This document shows positions 1 to 11,158 of a stretch of 64,000 nucleotides of DNA, piece by piece. This DNA comes from Pelodera strongyloides (taxonomy: Eukaryota; Nematoda; Chromadorea; Rhabditida; Rhabditidae). The DNA lies in NCBI GenBank assembly GCA_036852015.1, contig JAANDG010000078.1, positions 248,001 through 312,000 on the forward strand, read 5' to 3'. How positions within the stretch are numbered: position 1 is the first letter of the stretch; each line of letters opens with the position of its first letter. Under the pieces are notes generated by a model. The model was not told the DNA's origin and made no database searches. It was given only the letters and a program-made list of their open reading frames with translations. The position numbers and the translations under genes are program-made.

Positions 1-19
1 GAGGAACTGACTGAGCCAT
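1..19 (-). CDS. Major sperm protein, 5' end only (cut by window edge)
   Basis: On the minus strand the first six codons, ATG GCT CAG TCA GTT CCT, encode MAQSVP, identical to the start of the complete MSP gene at 9958-10433. The rest of the gene lies outside the window. Similarity to the complete copy continues upstream of the ATG for about 100 bases, including the last bases of the leader and a TATA-like ATGAATAAA at the same 35-base spacing, so this is a true MSP gene start rather than a chance match. It suggests that MSP genes are repeated in this region. Confidence 0.85.
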
Positions 20-125
20 GTTGATGGATGTTCTTACCTTTCTGGCGGCCCCTTTTATTCATTGCTTCGCACGCTAATCATGAGGTTACTATGTTAATTC
101 CTTGGCTACTACATTAATCTCTAGT
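20..125 (-). promoter_or_regulatory. MSP promoter/5' leader (left copy)
   Basis: This stretch aligns with the region upstream of the MSP gene at 10433. Shared features on the minus strand are the leader ending ATCCATCAAC just before ATG, ATGAATAAA at 54-62, GATTAGC-like and TTAACATA blocks further upstream. The ATGAATAAA starts 35 bases upstream of the ATG in both copies, which fits a TATA-like core promoter with a very short leader. Nematode MSP genes are transcribed in spermatocytes, and I infer the same here. No trans-splice acceptor is visible in the leader. Confidence 0.6.
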
Positions 126-907
126 TGTTTCAAGGAGAAAATACGCTTCACTCATAACTTCATTTCAAAGAGAAACTAGGTAGGTCAGACAAACAAACGT
201 GGTTTTTTCAAAATTTCAAGAATAAGACATTTCTGACTGAAAAAAGTAAAGGAACGACAATTTTCTGAGTGAAAATTTCTTTTGATGCCCTGCGAAGTGA
301 ACCGCTTGGGTCAAATCGGCGGATCACCACGATCACCACTACAGGACAAGAAATACCATATGCGGACGCAATACAAAGATAAAAATGAATTTATACAACT
401 ATTAGATTGAAGTTGAAAGTAACATGTACACACAATGAAAGAAATGTAAGATACATGTTGTGTAAGGTACAGAAGAATTATCGTTATATGATTCAGAATT
501 AGTGCGGAATACCTGCATAGCGACAAGTATAATCAAAACAAAACATCAATATAATTTGTACAAAAAAAATGCAATTTTCTCCTAACATCCTCAGTAGCTA
601 CATAAAATCAACAAACTTTAAAAAAAGAATCATAAAGTTACTGAAAATTGTCTGGTAAAGCTCGTTGCTTTTTCATAGCACCATAGAACAATACATAAAA
701 AATTGTATAAAATTCCCTTCGATAATTTGTTATTCTTGAGAAATAGATGCATTTGCCTTCTTCGTTCCAGGTAATTTCTGAAAGATAAACTTGTCTTTAT
801 CTTACTATACTATGTTAGCAGCTTTAAACAACCACTAAATCTTTATTACTAAATCCACTTGTTTTCTAAAAAAAAGTAATCACTTACAAGTCTGACTAGA
901 ACTTCGA
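126..907. other. Intergenic; 3' flank of sugar transporter 1
   Basis: No coding exon is seen. A minus-strand AATAAA polyadenylation signal for the transporter gene lies at 842-847, about 60 bases beyond its stop codon. The rest is AT-rich unique-looking sequence. Confidence 0.6.
842..847 (-). terminator. Polyadenylation signal AATAAA of sugar transporter 1
   Basis: TTTATT on the plus strand reads AATAAA on the minus strand, 61 bases after the stop codon at 908-910. Confidence 0.6.
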
Positions 908-1573
908 TCAAGCTTTTCTCAAAAGAAAAAAAGAATTAAAACCCACATCGTACGATTCATATACTTCGTCTATTGTCTTTCCCTTTGTTTCTGGTAGGTT
1001 GTAGTAGACATAGATTCCTGAAAAAACGACAAAATTAGTTTTTTTAAGTTATTTGCCTGGATGACTCGCCTTTTATGACCACTTCACATAATTAACTGGC
1101 ATAACTGGTAATAAAGGCTACATATGATCGAGGTTCCCGAGTTAGGAGTTGAGGCACAGCATCAATTGGTGAAAAAAGTAACGAGAATGGGAATATACAG
1201 AAAAAGCAAAGTAATAAACATGCAAAAGGGACAAAAAGGGACATCACTATATCCATAATAATCATAATCATATTCGCCTACCGGAAAACACAAGTGGTGG
1301 GAAGAAAAGGACAAAATATGAGATTCCGGCTCCCAGGAATAGTTTAAGCGGTAGAAAAATTGCCAAAAGAATGGAACGGCTGAAATAAATGAAATTTAGA
1401 TCTCTGAAAAACAAATCGCAAGTTGGTCTTTGTTGCCCTTTTCATTCTTTTACAATTGCCTAAAATTTGAAGAAGAAAAAATACTAAAACTGGTGTGTGA
1501 GTGTCGTGTGTGTGTATATATATGTGTGTGTATGTGTGTGCGCCTGAGTGCGCGTGTGTGTGCGTGTGTGCGT

Positions 1574-1621
<48 letters not shown>

Positions 1622-4600
1622 GTGTGTGTGTGTGTGTCGAAGATTGCTTCCAATACTTCTTTTGAAATGAAAACTGACCCGGCACTCAGCACAAGGTTGA
1701 CCCATGTCAGTGCAGCAGGTCTTGCTGCCGAGTTCACTAATTCTGATGTGATAAAGAATCCGACGGGCACAATTGTGATGCACGCAACGAAAATGAACAC
1801 ACAGCACATCACTACAAGAGACCAGCCGAGTGACGCGATCTGAATTGCAGAAAATTATAGTGATGCATTTTAATGCAAAACAAGTTTGAGGTGTCATGTG
1901 TGAAAACGTTTGGAAGGAGACATTTCACCAACAAAAGTCATAACTAGTAACACGGACACCTCTGCGCAATCTTCAGTTGTTCCAGAATTACTTCACCAAA
2001 ATAAGTACAAATTAGATTATATTTGTAGAACGACGATAATAATAATACTAAATCTAAGCAAATAATAACGCAACTAACCTTAGTTTTCTCGAATCCAAAC
2101 ATGAGACCAAATATGACAATGTTGACAAAAGCGAGTGTAACTATTCCAATTATACAAAGTGGACGACGACCGTACTTCTCGACTACGGTAGATGAGACGA
2201 CCACGCCGAGCTGCAATTAACAAATTTTGAAATGAAAAGAATAAATACCAGTTCTAAACGTGTCTCGTGTAATTGATCAGGAATTGTGCGTTTGTCATTT
2301 ATAAATTTACCAGCCGTTCGAAGAGCCCTACGGGCTCTTCTCCGACTGTGGGAATAGGCCTTCGGCCGATTGTTACCCTATTTAAAAAGAATTTCTTCAA
2401 TCGTAAAAAAAAGATGTTCATTTACGTTTATGTGGAAACGTATAATATGGTTCTGGACTTCATGCAAATTTGCTATTGCAATTGCTCTTCTATCTCCTAT
2501 AAGATCCTTCTCCCACAAGCTAGCATAGCTCAACCGGTAGAGCGGTGGACTGTGAATCGAGAGGTTGTGCGCTGATGTGGGTTCGAATCTCGCCACCCAC
2601 AAAGATTTTGTGGCTCTTTCAATCGAAGAATTTTCTTTATGAAGGGATTTCGTTGTGCACATAAAAACAAACCCGTGACAAACTCTTCTCCTTTATATAA
2701 TAAGATAATGCTTTCTTTGCCTCTATCCATTGAAATTGAACCACATACATTTTTAACTGTCTGTTCAACAATGTATTGATAAGGTTACAACGTACAACTA
2801 CAACGGTTGTACCTTTTGGTGTATTTAATAAACAAATAAATAAATAAATAAATAAATAAGTAAAGCAGTGAAAATATTTAGTTAGTGCAATATACGTACC
2901 ACGGACATGAAGCAGATCCCGACATTTGCATACGATGCCCATAGAATGTCCAGTCCGGTGCTCATCAAAATTTCGACCGCGAACGCGTTGACAGCTGAAC
3001 ACGCTTTCTCTTACTACCATGGGAAAATCTGTTCTGACTGTATAAACAAAGTTTTATCAAAACAAAGTCCTTACCAACTAGGCCACTGAATGTCATTGCG
3101 AACATAATTGTACAACCGAGGAAAGTTCCCTTTCGAGATGCCGAATCTTTCCATACCTAAGTCATATATACTATTGATAAAGTGTACCGGGTTATACAAC
3201 CGAATCCGCAGAAAGTGTGTGATATGATAGTACATTTAAATGATCAGACAGAATAAAATCAACCTAACTTCAAGAAAACAGTCTGATGTAACTTTGAGGT
3301 CAATCGAAATTTTAAAAGTATAAAAAATACCTCCATCAGACCCATAACTTTTTCTTCTTCCTTTGAATCGGACCCTTCACTTTGCAATAGTTTATCAGCC
3401 TAAAAAAATTATATTCACAATAGGGCTATGAATTTAAAAATATGTTACCTTGTCCATAGGGATATCCAAAAGTGTTACCTCGTCCTTTTCCAGCCCATGA
3501 TAGAATTGAATACTCTCTGATGCTGATTTTCCACTTGCTTGCAGAGCCCTAGAATAAGTCTGTTACATAAATGTGCTCCTAATACGACGTACTGATTGAG
3601 TTATGCATACAAATTCGAAAAAAACGTAGAATTTACTAGTTTGCCTACTAAAGAGATCCTACGTCCACTGAAAGGACGGGACGGTCATACGAGTAAATTC
3701 AAGAGACAGGCTTACGCTTAGAACCTGTATATGGTGCTTACACTGGACTCTCTGGTAGGAACAGGGATAATGCAATGACGAGGCACAATTCAACTATTTC
3801 CACTGCGTAGAGTTTCCACCAACTGTCGACAGTGCCCCAAATCTGGAAATTTACACTTTTTATGCAAAATTGCTCGAATTTTGCTCGATTTTTTATTAGA
3901 ATTTATATTTATTTGCATAAGTTGCATAAGAATGCTGGTCCACTCGATGTGATTCAAAAACCTGCCGGTATTTCGCTTTACCGTACGAGACCAGCTCCCT
4001 ATTCTTCCCAGTTTCTGATCGTGACCGATTTTGTACACAAAGAAAATAACTCTTACATTTGGCATGGCGATAATTGCGGCAATTACCACAAACACTTGCA
4101 TAATGAGCGCTGTCGAGAGGGAGATAATACCACGGCACCGAGCAGGACTGGAACAATACCAATGTTTACATCATTAAAGGGCATGTCAAGAGGGATTCTG
4201 GGCAGAAAGGCATCTCCTGGCGCAGAATAAGTAAATCTCGAACGGCGCACAATACACTAATACAGTATACCCATAAAAATGGCCGCAGATTAAAATATTT
4301 CAAATTTTGTCATACACGTGAACAAAACCCGCCGCAAAGCAAGCAAATGGGTGCGTTGCGGCGAGCCGGTAATTCAAACCGTCCCGTGGACAGCGATTCT
4401 GTCCACACGACTCGAATCCCATACTGAAGGAGTTTTTTTGAGGGGTTTGATATTGTTTTTCTTCTTACATGAAAGTTTTTGTTTATTTTTATTTTCACTT
4501 TCCCACCTTCAAAACGCAAGCTTTTTTTTTGAGCCCAACATGCAAAACCGGCGTGATAGTCCCTTTAAACGTTTCCGCTATTTTTTTACAGATTGTTAAT

Positions 4601-6299
4601 TCCAAATTTTGTTCACAATTTTATTTGCAATTGGCAGTTCTCTATACCAACTTTTTTACTATTATTTTCCCTTATAAATAACGTTTCACACCTGCATTCC
4701 ATGATGTACATTGGTCCAATTCCCAGTGAAATTGCCTGACCTATTCCGAGAATAAATCGGGATGCCGTGTATGCAATGTAGTCGTAATTCTTTAAAATAG
4801 TTTAAAGGTAAAGGTAACTGGTGACAACATTTTGCACCATGCGCTCCAGAATTAATACGCCACTATCTTAGTCCACTATCTTAAATATTTTTGACATTGG
4901 CAGGAAGCATACCTGCATACGAATATGTGATTAAAAATCTGATTATCATTGGTTAACAAAAAACTCACAAAATATGAATAAACGGCAAGTACGGCCGCTG
5001 CAACTTGAATACTATTTGCCACAGTGAGGCCATGCTTTCGGCCGAATTTTTCGGAGAAGTACTGAAAAATGATTTATTTTTATTGTACGGTCAATTCAAA
5101 GTGACTTCATTCCAGGTTATTCTGAATATATTTGGAGATAGGGAGAGATGGGATAAAAGCAAGAAAAGTGCGAGAGAATGACCGAGAGACGGAGACTGAG
5201 AGATAGATAGAGTCAGAGAGGGAGAGAGAGAGAGAGCGTAGGTTTCAAGGTAACAATTTATTTACTTATAAAAGATACTCTTGCCTGAATGAGAAATGCT
5301 CCAACAATTGTTCCCCAATAGAGAATTGACACAATGAGCGACCACAAAGTCTGAAAATAGATAAAGATAAAGAGTACCGGGTTATATCAACCGAATCGGA
5401 GAAAAAAAAGCGGTGCACCGGAGTCCGGTTCATTTCTGAAGTTGAACGAACTGGCCTTTAAACTTCCCGGAGGCCAATTTTCTCGGCAAGCCGATTTATC
5501 TCCGCCGGTTTTACCCAGCTTCCGATTTTTACACCTTTGGTGGGGTCTGAGTAAAAGTCTGAATACATCAAGAAATCACGTTTTTAAATGCTTTTGCGTT
5601 CTCTGTCCAAAAAATCTGAAAATTGTTTCGGAAAGACGGGGGAGTATTCTTCAATGCTCTTCGCTCAACAACCATAACGCGTGTTATCAAAAAGTGCGTG
5701 AGAATACCGCACCACATCACATCCTTCCAAATTTATCAGTAAAACGGAAGCGGGTTTGTGAAAGCATGCTACTGCTTTTGCACATTTTGAAACCACGTGC
5801 AATAATGCTTGGAAACTAGCTTACATCAAGTTGTTCTTTGTTGAGTTCCGTGCCATGTTTCCTTTGGAAAGAATTGTTGACAAAATGAAGGAAGGCATCT
5901 TGTGCGGGATTTGTAATGATTAAATGATAAGCAAAATTTGCGGATCCACCCAAACAAACGAGCACAGCGGCTGCAGAGAGACGGCCGCCGGGTAGGGAGG
6001 ATTCCCTGCAAAATGTAGAATATATTAAAGGGGTATGGTACGTGGTTTGTGAAAAAAGATCCTGTGCATCCGCATTCTCATACATTGAATTGAATGCAGC
6101 TCGTGTTCCATTGGCCGGAAATTCACAGATGGCGAAGGAAATTTGCATACTAAATCGCGACACACGTTTCCAAACAACGTGACATCCGACCAGTCGTAAA
6201 GGAAATTTCTTTATAACGATACCAGCAATGTAAACAGTTTGAAACTACATGTGACACAGTTCCAAAAAATAATACATCTACATACCTCATGGGCGCCAT
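908..6299 (-). CDS. GLUT-like facilitative sugar transporter (MFS), complete, 15 exons
   Basis: Plasma-membrane-type hexose transporter of the sugar porter family. Exons (minus strand, 5' to 3'): 6286-6299, 5825-6005, 5285-5350, 4969-5061, 4692-4789, 4057-4147, 3742-3842, 3449-3548, 3331-3399, 3075-3156, 2900-2994, 2079-2210, 1679-1839, 1282-1379, 908-1017. These join to 1491 nt in one frame, 496 residues, the usual GLUT size. Family signatures: EKFGRK (91-96) after TM2, MECSPARCRG (148-157), PESP (211-214) after TM6, EKYGRRP (341-347) in the TM8-9 loop, [10 protein letters not shown] (406-415) and PETKGK (469-474) after TM12. The 14-nt first exon (MAPM plus a split Arg) is chosen because it has a good donor in the required phase and is the least certain part. 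Intron 3 uses a GC donor. Intron 11 carries a SINE, intron 13 a TG microsatellite, intron 6 an inverted-repeat element. Substrate is not deducible. Paralogue of the gene at 61508. Confidence 0.9.
1495..1638. repeat. TG/CA microsatellite in transporter intron 13
   Basis: A TG-dinucleotide run with TGCG, TATA and TGAG interruptions. It ends about 40 bases from the splice donor at 1678. Reading frames of Thr-His or Cys-Val repeats across it are artefacts. Confidence 0.95.
2309..2707 (+). mobile_element. tRNA-derived SINE, family 1, copy 1
   Basis: About 400 bases closely matching 36539-36998. The order is a 5' block with a short hairpin (GAAGAGCCCTACGGGCTCTTC), a second hairpin (GGCCTTCGGCC), a diverged middle, a tRNA-like module at about 2517-2603 with A-box TAGCTCAACCGGTAGAGC and B-box GGGTTCGAATC, and a 3' tail ending CTTTATATAATAAGAT. 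The tRNA-like module is internal rather than at the 5' end. It lies in intron 11 of sugar transporter 1, antisense to the gene. The open frames across it are not real genes. Confidence 0.8.
2517..2603 (+). repeat. tRNA-like RNA polymerase III module of SINE copy 1
   Basis: A-box and B-box consensus are intact, but the anticodon arm and acceptor ends do not pair as in a functional tRNA and there is extra sequence between the anticodon region and the T-arm. I therefore do not call a tRNA gene. Confidence 0.65.
3863..3980. mobile_element. AGCGAAATACC-family inverted-repeat element, partial
   Basis: The right end (ACTCGATGTGATTCAAAAAC followed by CGGTATTTCGCTTTA) and the interior typical of the family (GCTCGATTTTTTATTAG, GCATAAGAATGCTGGT) are present, while the left terminal repeat is missing. 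It lies in intron 6 of sugar transporter 1. Confidence 0.65.
4345..4425 (+). repeat. tRNA-like/SINE-like fragment
   Basis: A possible A-box (GCGGCGAGCCGGTAATTC), a stable stem GTGGACAG...CTGTCCAC and a B-box-like CGACTCGAATCCCA occur in tRNA order. It resembles a degenerate Ser-type tRNA or SINE head. It sits in intron 5 of transporter 1. Weak call. Confidence 0.3.
4480..4569. mobile_element. End of TTAA-flanked element related to 51627-51976
   Basis: AAAACGC...TTTTTTTTGAGCCCAACATGCAAAACCG...TCCCTTTAA matches the right end of the 350-bp element at 51627-51976. The left end was not located. Confidence 0.5.
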
Positions 6300-6421
6300 T
6301 TTGGAGCCTTATCTTCTAGTTCTAGAAATCAGCACCTATTGGAAGTTAGATTCAACTTAATGTTGTCTCTCTCTGAAAATAGCGCATAGGGAAAAAAATA
6401 ACGACAGAAAAAATATGCAGT

Positions 6422-6781
6422 TTAACGCGAACTACCGGCCGGTTTTTGAAACACATCGGGTACACCAACATTCTTATGCAGCTTATGCAAATGAACATAA
6501 ATTAGGATAAAAAATCGAGCAAAATTCCAGCAAATTAAAGCGAAATACCAGCCGGTTTTTGAAACGCATCTCAAATATCAGCATTCTTATGCAGTTATGC
6601 TAAAAGGGATCTATTGGGGTCCATTTTTTATTCCAATGTATGCTCATTTGCATATAAAGCATAGGAAAGCAGGGAGTACTCGATGCGTTTCAAAAACCGG
6701 CCGGCATTTCGCTTTAACATAAATACGTAAGAATTCAGTTGAACACGATGCGTTTGAAAACCTGGCCGGCATTTCGTTTAA
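6422..6781. mobile_element. AGCGAAATACC element interrupted by a second copy
   Basis: Outer copy: 6422-6534 plus 6718-6781. Inner copy: 6535-6717, starting TTAA-AGCGAAATACCAGCCGG and ending CCGGCATTTCGCT-TTAA. Removing the inner copy and one TTAA rejoins GCAAATTAACATAAATACG, which matches the uninterrupted interior of other copies. This identifies TTAA as the target site. Confidence 0.85.
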
Positions 6782-7614
6782 AAAAGGGGTGTAAGAGATG
6801 TAATATCCAATAAAATACGATCTTTAGCACACAAAAAAATCAGCCAAAAGATAATTGCCGACCTAGTTTAAACGAAAATTCTTGGGAATTCTAACACTCA
6901 TTCATCAGAAATTCAGTAATTGAGAAAAAAAACAATAAGCTGGCAAAAAACACTAAAATTGTATGAATTAGAACATTAATAAACTATAATTGTTAGATGT
7001 AATAAAAAAAATAACACAAATTTAACCAAATCTATATTTTTTGTCGCATCAGCAAGCATGTAGTCGGCATCATAGGTTAAACATCAAATTTTTCCATGTA
7101 CAATGTTTTTTATTACATATAAATAAAAAAGACTAATGTAAAACGTCTAAAATAATCCCAATTGGACCACGTGCTTCGGCCTCAAAAAGAACCAAAAGGC
7201 TTAAAAATGTGTGTAACAGTTGCACAGAAATTCACAGGCACATCAATCTTCCATCGGCTTTTTTGAGATAAAAAAAACCGTTTTCAACACAAGGAAACCA
7301 GGACCAGGAAAGAGGAGTAGAATAATTGATCTTTCTCATGTTTTATTAAACAAAACAAAATATGATTTGAGAAAGATTTAACTTTGGAACGGCTTAATTA
7401 TTGTAATTAGTTGATCAAAATTAAAAACTACAAAGGATACAGGTAAGAAAACGTTGAAAATTTAAAAACACGACGAGTACAAAATATTTCATTTAAATGT
7501 ATTTTTTTCATTATTCTTTTATATTACAAATTGGATGAAAATAATTCATTTCAAGGAATTTTACTCTGTATTCTTATATTGCAAATTTAGTGAAACCAAT
7601 TTAGCATTTAGCTT

Positions 7615-7791
7615 TTAATGCGAAATACCGTCAGCTTTTGAAACACATCGTGGACAGCTGAATTCTTACGTATTCAAAGTTGCTCGAATTTAGCTCGATC
7701 TTTTTCTCTAACTTATATTCATTTGCATAAGCTGCATGAGAATGCTGGTCTGTTCCATGTGTTTCAAAAATTAGCCAGTATTTCGCTTTAA
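7615..7791. mobile_element. AGCGAAATACC-family inverted-repeat element, full length
   Basis: 177 bases from TTAA to TTAA. Terminal inverted repeats are (A/T)GCGAAATACCG...TTTTGAAACACATCG and CATGTGTTTCAAAAA...CAGTATTTCGCT. No coding capacity. Confidence 0.8.
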
Positions 7792-9936
7792 AACACAAAA
7801 CACATATAGGACGTGCTTGATTTGAACTCACAATGTAAAATTCAAAATGTTGAAAAGCTCTTTGCATAAAAAGGTGTGCTTATTTTGTATGTGTGCAATA
7901 TTTTTAACGAAAATTGTTATAGTTTAATAATATATATAACTCGTTATTCAAAGCAATACAATTAACAACACAAACAAATAATAAGGAAACAAAATTTTCG
8001 AAAATATAAAAGTACATTGTACAAGTACAGATACATATGTGACCTCTCGCAAACACATTCAAAAAGAGATTGAACCAAATCAGCGTGTTCAATAGACTTT
8101 CACTCTTTCACATACACACGTGCTATGCAGACAAAAAAATAAAGAAAGAAAATAATTCAGACGTTGACGGAGGCGCTCGCATGCCTAAAATTCTAATAGT
8201 CTAATGCAATATTTTACGAAATGAAGTAAAAGATCGGACATAATTACCAGGAAAAATAATTTTGTTCAATTAATTGCTAGCAAATTCTACGTGACATATG
8301 ATTTAGAATCACACCACTGTACGAACAACACGATTAAGATTACCTAAAACTAAAACTTGATACATAACAAAGATAAATAGACAATTTTACTTTGATAACT
8401 ATAAAATAGTTATTTAATAAATTAGAGAGGCGTCCGTGCAGAAACCGATATTTTTCAAAAAGCGTTTGCTAACTTAATCAAAGAGAGCACATATTTGCTC
8501 AATTCCCTGCTGTGATAGGAGCAAACTACACAATGATCTGCGTGCGTAGCATAAACTCAAATTGAACCTTCCTTGGTGAGGAACAATGTTATGTTAAATT
8601 ACATATACGTCCAATATACTTTTCAAAAACAGGCTGTTATACCGCTTTAAACAATCTCATTTCATGTTCTGCATAGGCAATAGCAGGCAAACGTTTTCTA
8701 TGGGCAAAACAAAAAACATGAGATGACCAAATCGATTAAACCAAACAAAAGCAAGAAACAAAGCAAGTTTTTATTCATTAGTATAGTACTAATGCTTGGA
8801 TGCCGACTTTGGCGACATCGCCATTTTCTTTATTGGAAGCTGCAAATCCAACGTGCACGGGAGGTTTGCCGAATAGAACTAAATAATGTAAGCATGGTGG
8901 TTAATCACATTTAAACTTTTTTGAATGGAATTCTTAAAATGTCTGAAATATCCCAAAACCTTGAAGTGGTAACCATAGTTTGCGTGTGACTCGATTACGG
9001 GATTTAACAAATTTAACAGTTGATAATTCCCAGAGCAATTATTTGAGTTTGCAATGACCTAATGATGCATAAGTAGCATAATAAAGTAAAAATATGAAAT
9101 AAAAATATGTCGAACAGCTCTATTGTTGAACGGCTCTGCTTTTGCTGCGGGAGTGGGCTGCGAACTACCATTTGTTTCTAAAAATTAATACTTTAAAGAA
9201 TTGATAATAAACTGCTTTTTATTTCACCAAGCTGTATTTTGCTGATGTACTAGGATACTTTAATATATCCAGCTTGTGTGCCCTTACGTTTGCAGCCCAG
9301 TTATCACCGAAATGGGACAGTTAAAGCACCGGTCTGTCGACATAAGCATCGCAAATTTGGTATACTAATTTTAAATCAAAGAAACCTTACCAATTTTTCC
9401 TAGTTCCGTTTTTAAATCGCCCATAATCTCTGCAATAGTGGCGTTATTAAGATCAACGAGTTTCATCGTGGTCGACCAAAATAAGAAAGTGATAGACAAG
9501 TAGCAAAAGATCATGCGTTAAATTAGCATATTCATATTAGCATGAGCGATTATCAAAATTCCACATGTCAGCGCTATAGAATGCCAGAACCAATACAAAG
9601 AGAGGACATGGATTTGTGAGTGAGGGGTTCCGCATACGCCCCATTCACAGAAGTGGAAACCAATTGTTGTTTCATACAATTGTTTTACAAGACGTATGTT
9701 AGTGAAACTTTTGATAACCAGAAAAACACGTAAAACCAGCATGGCTCGTTGCATCGTAAAAATATATATAGATTCAAAGACCAATAAACCCAAAACTGAT
9801 CAAGAATCGATCCCAAGCTATAAGCGCAATTCCAGAAGGAAACACTTCGTTCGGCCGGAAGGAAGCAATTCAGAACATACACAAAACTTTCATACCATAA
9901 GACCAGAAGAAGACCAACGGGGTTGAGCGGAAATTG

Positions 9937-9942
9937 TTTATT
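9937..9942 (-). terminator. Polyadenylation signal AATAAA of MSP
   Basis: AATAAA on the minus strand, 16 bases beyond the MSP stop codon. The short 3' UTR is typical of MSP genes. Confidence 0.7.
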
Positions 9943-9957
9943 GCAAATATAACATTC

Positions 9958-10433
9958 TTATGGGTTGTACTCGATGGGCAGATTCTTTCTGCGAACCATT
10001 CCGTCTCCCTGGAACCACTCACGGCGGAACTGCTTGGCGGCACCATCGGGGGTGTTGGTCCACTCAATGGTGATGCGGTCGTTGTTGGTGTCCTCCTGTC
10101 CGTAGGCAAAGGCATCGCAAGAGACGGCGACGAGCACAGCCTCCTTGGGGTCGAGCACTCCGCAGGGTGGGTCCACACCAAGACGCTTCATGTTGGTGGT
10201 CTTGAACGCCCATCCGATACGACGTCCTCCGGAGTTGGTCACCTAAATTGTACGTATAAGGTAAGGTAGTAAATCCAACCTGCACGAAACGAGCATTCCT
10301 GAGCATGTACCAATGAGCAAGGTCTAAATCTTACCTTGATGTGGTAGGTGTGCTTGTCATCGTAGGGAGCGTTGAAGACGACCTTGGCGTTGGGCTGGGT
10401 GCCGATATCACCGGGAGGAACTGACTGAGCCAT
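9958..10433 (-). CDS. msp: Major sperm protein (MSP), complete, 2 exons
   Basis: Small basic protein that polymerises into filaments driving crawling of amoeboid nematode sperm, and that is also released as an oocyte-maturation signal in C. elegans. Exon 1 is 10335-10433 (33 codons), exon 2 is 9958-10242 (94 codons plus TAA), giving 127 residues, the exact family length. The whole chain is an MSP immunoglobulin-like fold: start [27 protein letters not shown] at the exon junction, [39 protein letters not shown] and the C-terminus [11 protein letters not shown] are all diagnostic. The 92-nt intron with donor GTAAGA and acceptor TTTAG interrupts the chain after residue 33. A conserved TATA-like motif lies 35 bases upstream of ATG and AATAAA 16 bases after the stop, so expression should be male/spermatocyte specific. 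Confidence 0.98.
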
Positions 10434-10530
10434 GTTGATGGATACTCTACCCTTACTGGCAGAAGTATTTATTCATCTTTTCACATGCTAATCGATGTAT
10501 TATTATGTTAATTGGTCTAAATATAAGCTA
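10434..10530 (-). promoter_or_regulatory. MSP promoter/5' leader
   Basis: It aligns with the region upstream of the MSP start at the left edge. ATGAATAAA (plus-strand 10468-10476) is 35 bases upstream of the ATG in both genes. The leader has no acceptor-like TTTCAG close to the ATG, so the mRNA is probably not trans-spliced there. Confidence 0.6.
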
Positions 10531-11129
10531 ATCTAAATTGAGAAAAGTAATCGTGCAATGAAATGCGTTTTACATCTGCTAGTCTACTCCACCAAAAATG
10601 TTGCAAAATCTTATTATATAAAGGAGAAGAGTTTACTTTTTTGTTTGAATCCGCGTGTGAACGCAACAAGGCCCATTCATAAAGATAGGTATACGTATAG
10701 TTATAGTGGTTGAAAAATGAAAATGAGTTGAAAAATTATTTTTCCCCACACCACAGAGGGGCTCGTTATATGTGTTCTTGCTTACTTTCAAAAAGTCATA
10801 CGCAAGAAAAAACTTTGAGCAGGAAAATGTTGCAATGCAATGGTTCAAGATCTTATGGAGCAACTTTCAAAAATGCGCATGCCTACTCTAGGGTTCAGAT
10901 TTGAGACAACCGTTTCTGGTAAACATGAGTTACATGGGTTGCGCGTGCGTAGAACTGATGTTTTCGATAGAGGTAGATTTAAAGTTCCGTTGATTTTGAT
11001 GACATGTAATGTAGTCTTCAATATTCCACCGCAAAAGAAAATTCAGCATAGCTCCTGTTTCCTTTAATTTTCCTTCGCTTGGCCTCAGAGAGAACGTTTT
11101 ACCATGTGATTCAATTTGCAAATGAAAAT

Positions 11130-11158
11130 GTAAGGGTAGAGTATCCATCAACATGGCT
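11130..11158 (+). pseudogene. Inverted fragment of MSP leader and start codon
   Basis: 29 bases identical to the MSP leader plus ATG GCT, here on the plus strand, about 700 bases from and head-to-head with the MSP start at 10433. Weaker resemblance to the promoter continues upstream (CATGTGA... GTAAGGG). After ATGGCT the sequence diverges to AGGTAAAA, with no MSP body downstream. It is either the relic of a second, oppositely oriented MSP gene or a captured promoter whose first exon would be ATGGCTAG with donor GTAAAA. Confidence 0.6.

Larger units (their letters stand above)
6300..9957. other. Intergenic, repeats only
   Basis: No exon-like frame is seen between the transporter start and the MSP 3' end. 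The stretch holds a nested pair of AGCGAAATACC elements (6422-6781), a full copy (7615-7791), a related half element ending near 8664 (CAAAAACAGGCTG...ACCGCTTTAA) and otherwise AT-rich sequence. The short frames here (62 to 91 codons) have no recognisable features. Confidence 0.6.

Noticed and set aside
1344..1897. Open frames of His-Thr or Cys-Val repeats
   Set aside because: They are readings of the TG/CA microsatellite in a transporter intron; the same applies at 60685-60980.
2517..2603. Functional tRNA gene
   Set aside because: Promoter boxes are good but the cloverleaf does not close, and the sequence is part of a two-copy SINE; same reasoning at 36810, 28000, 29767, 11787 and 63047.
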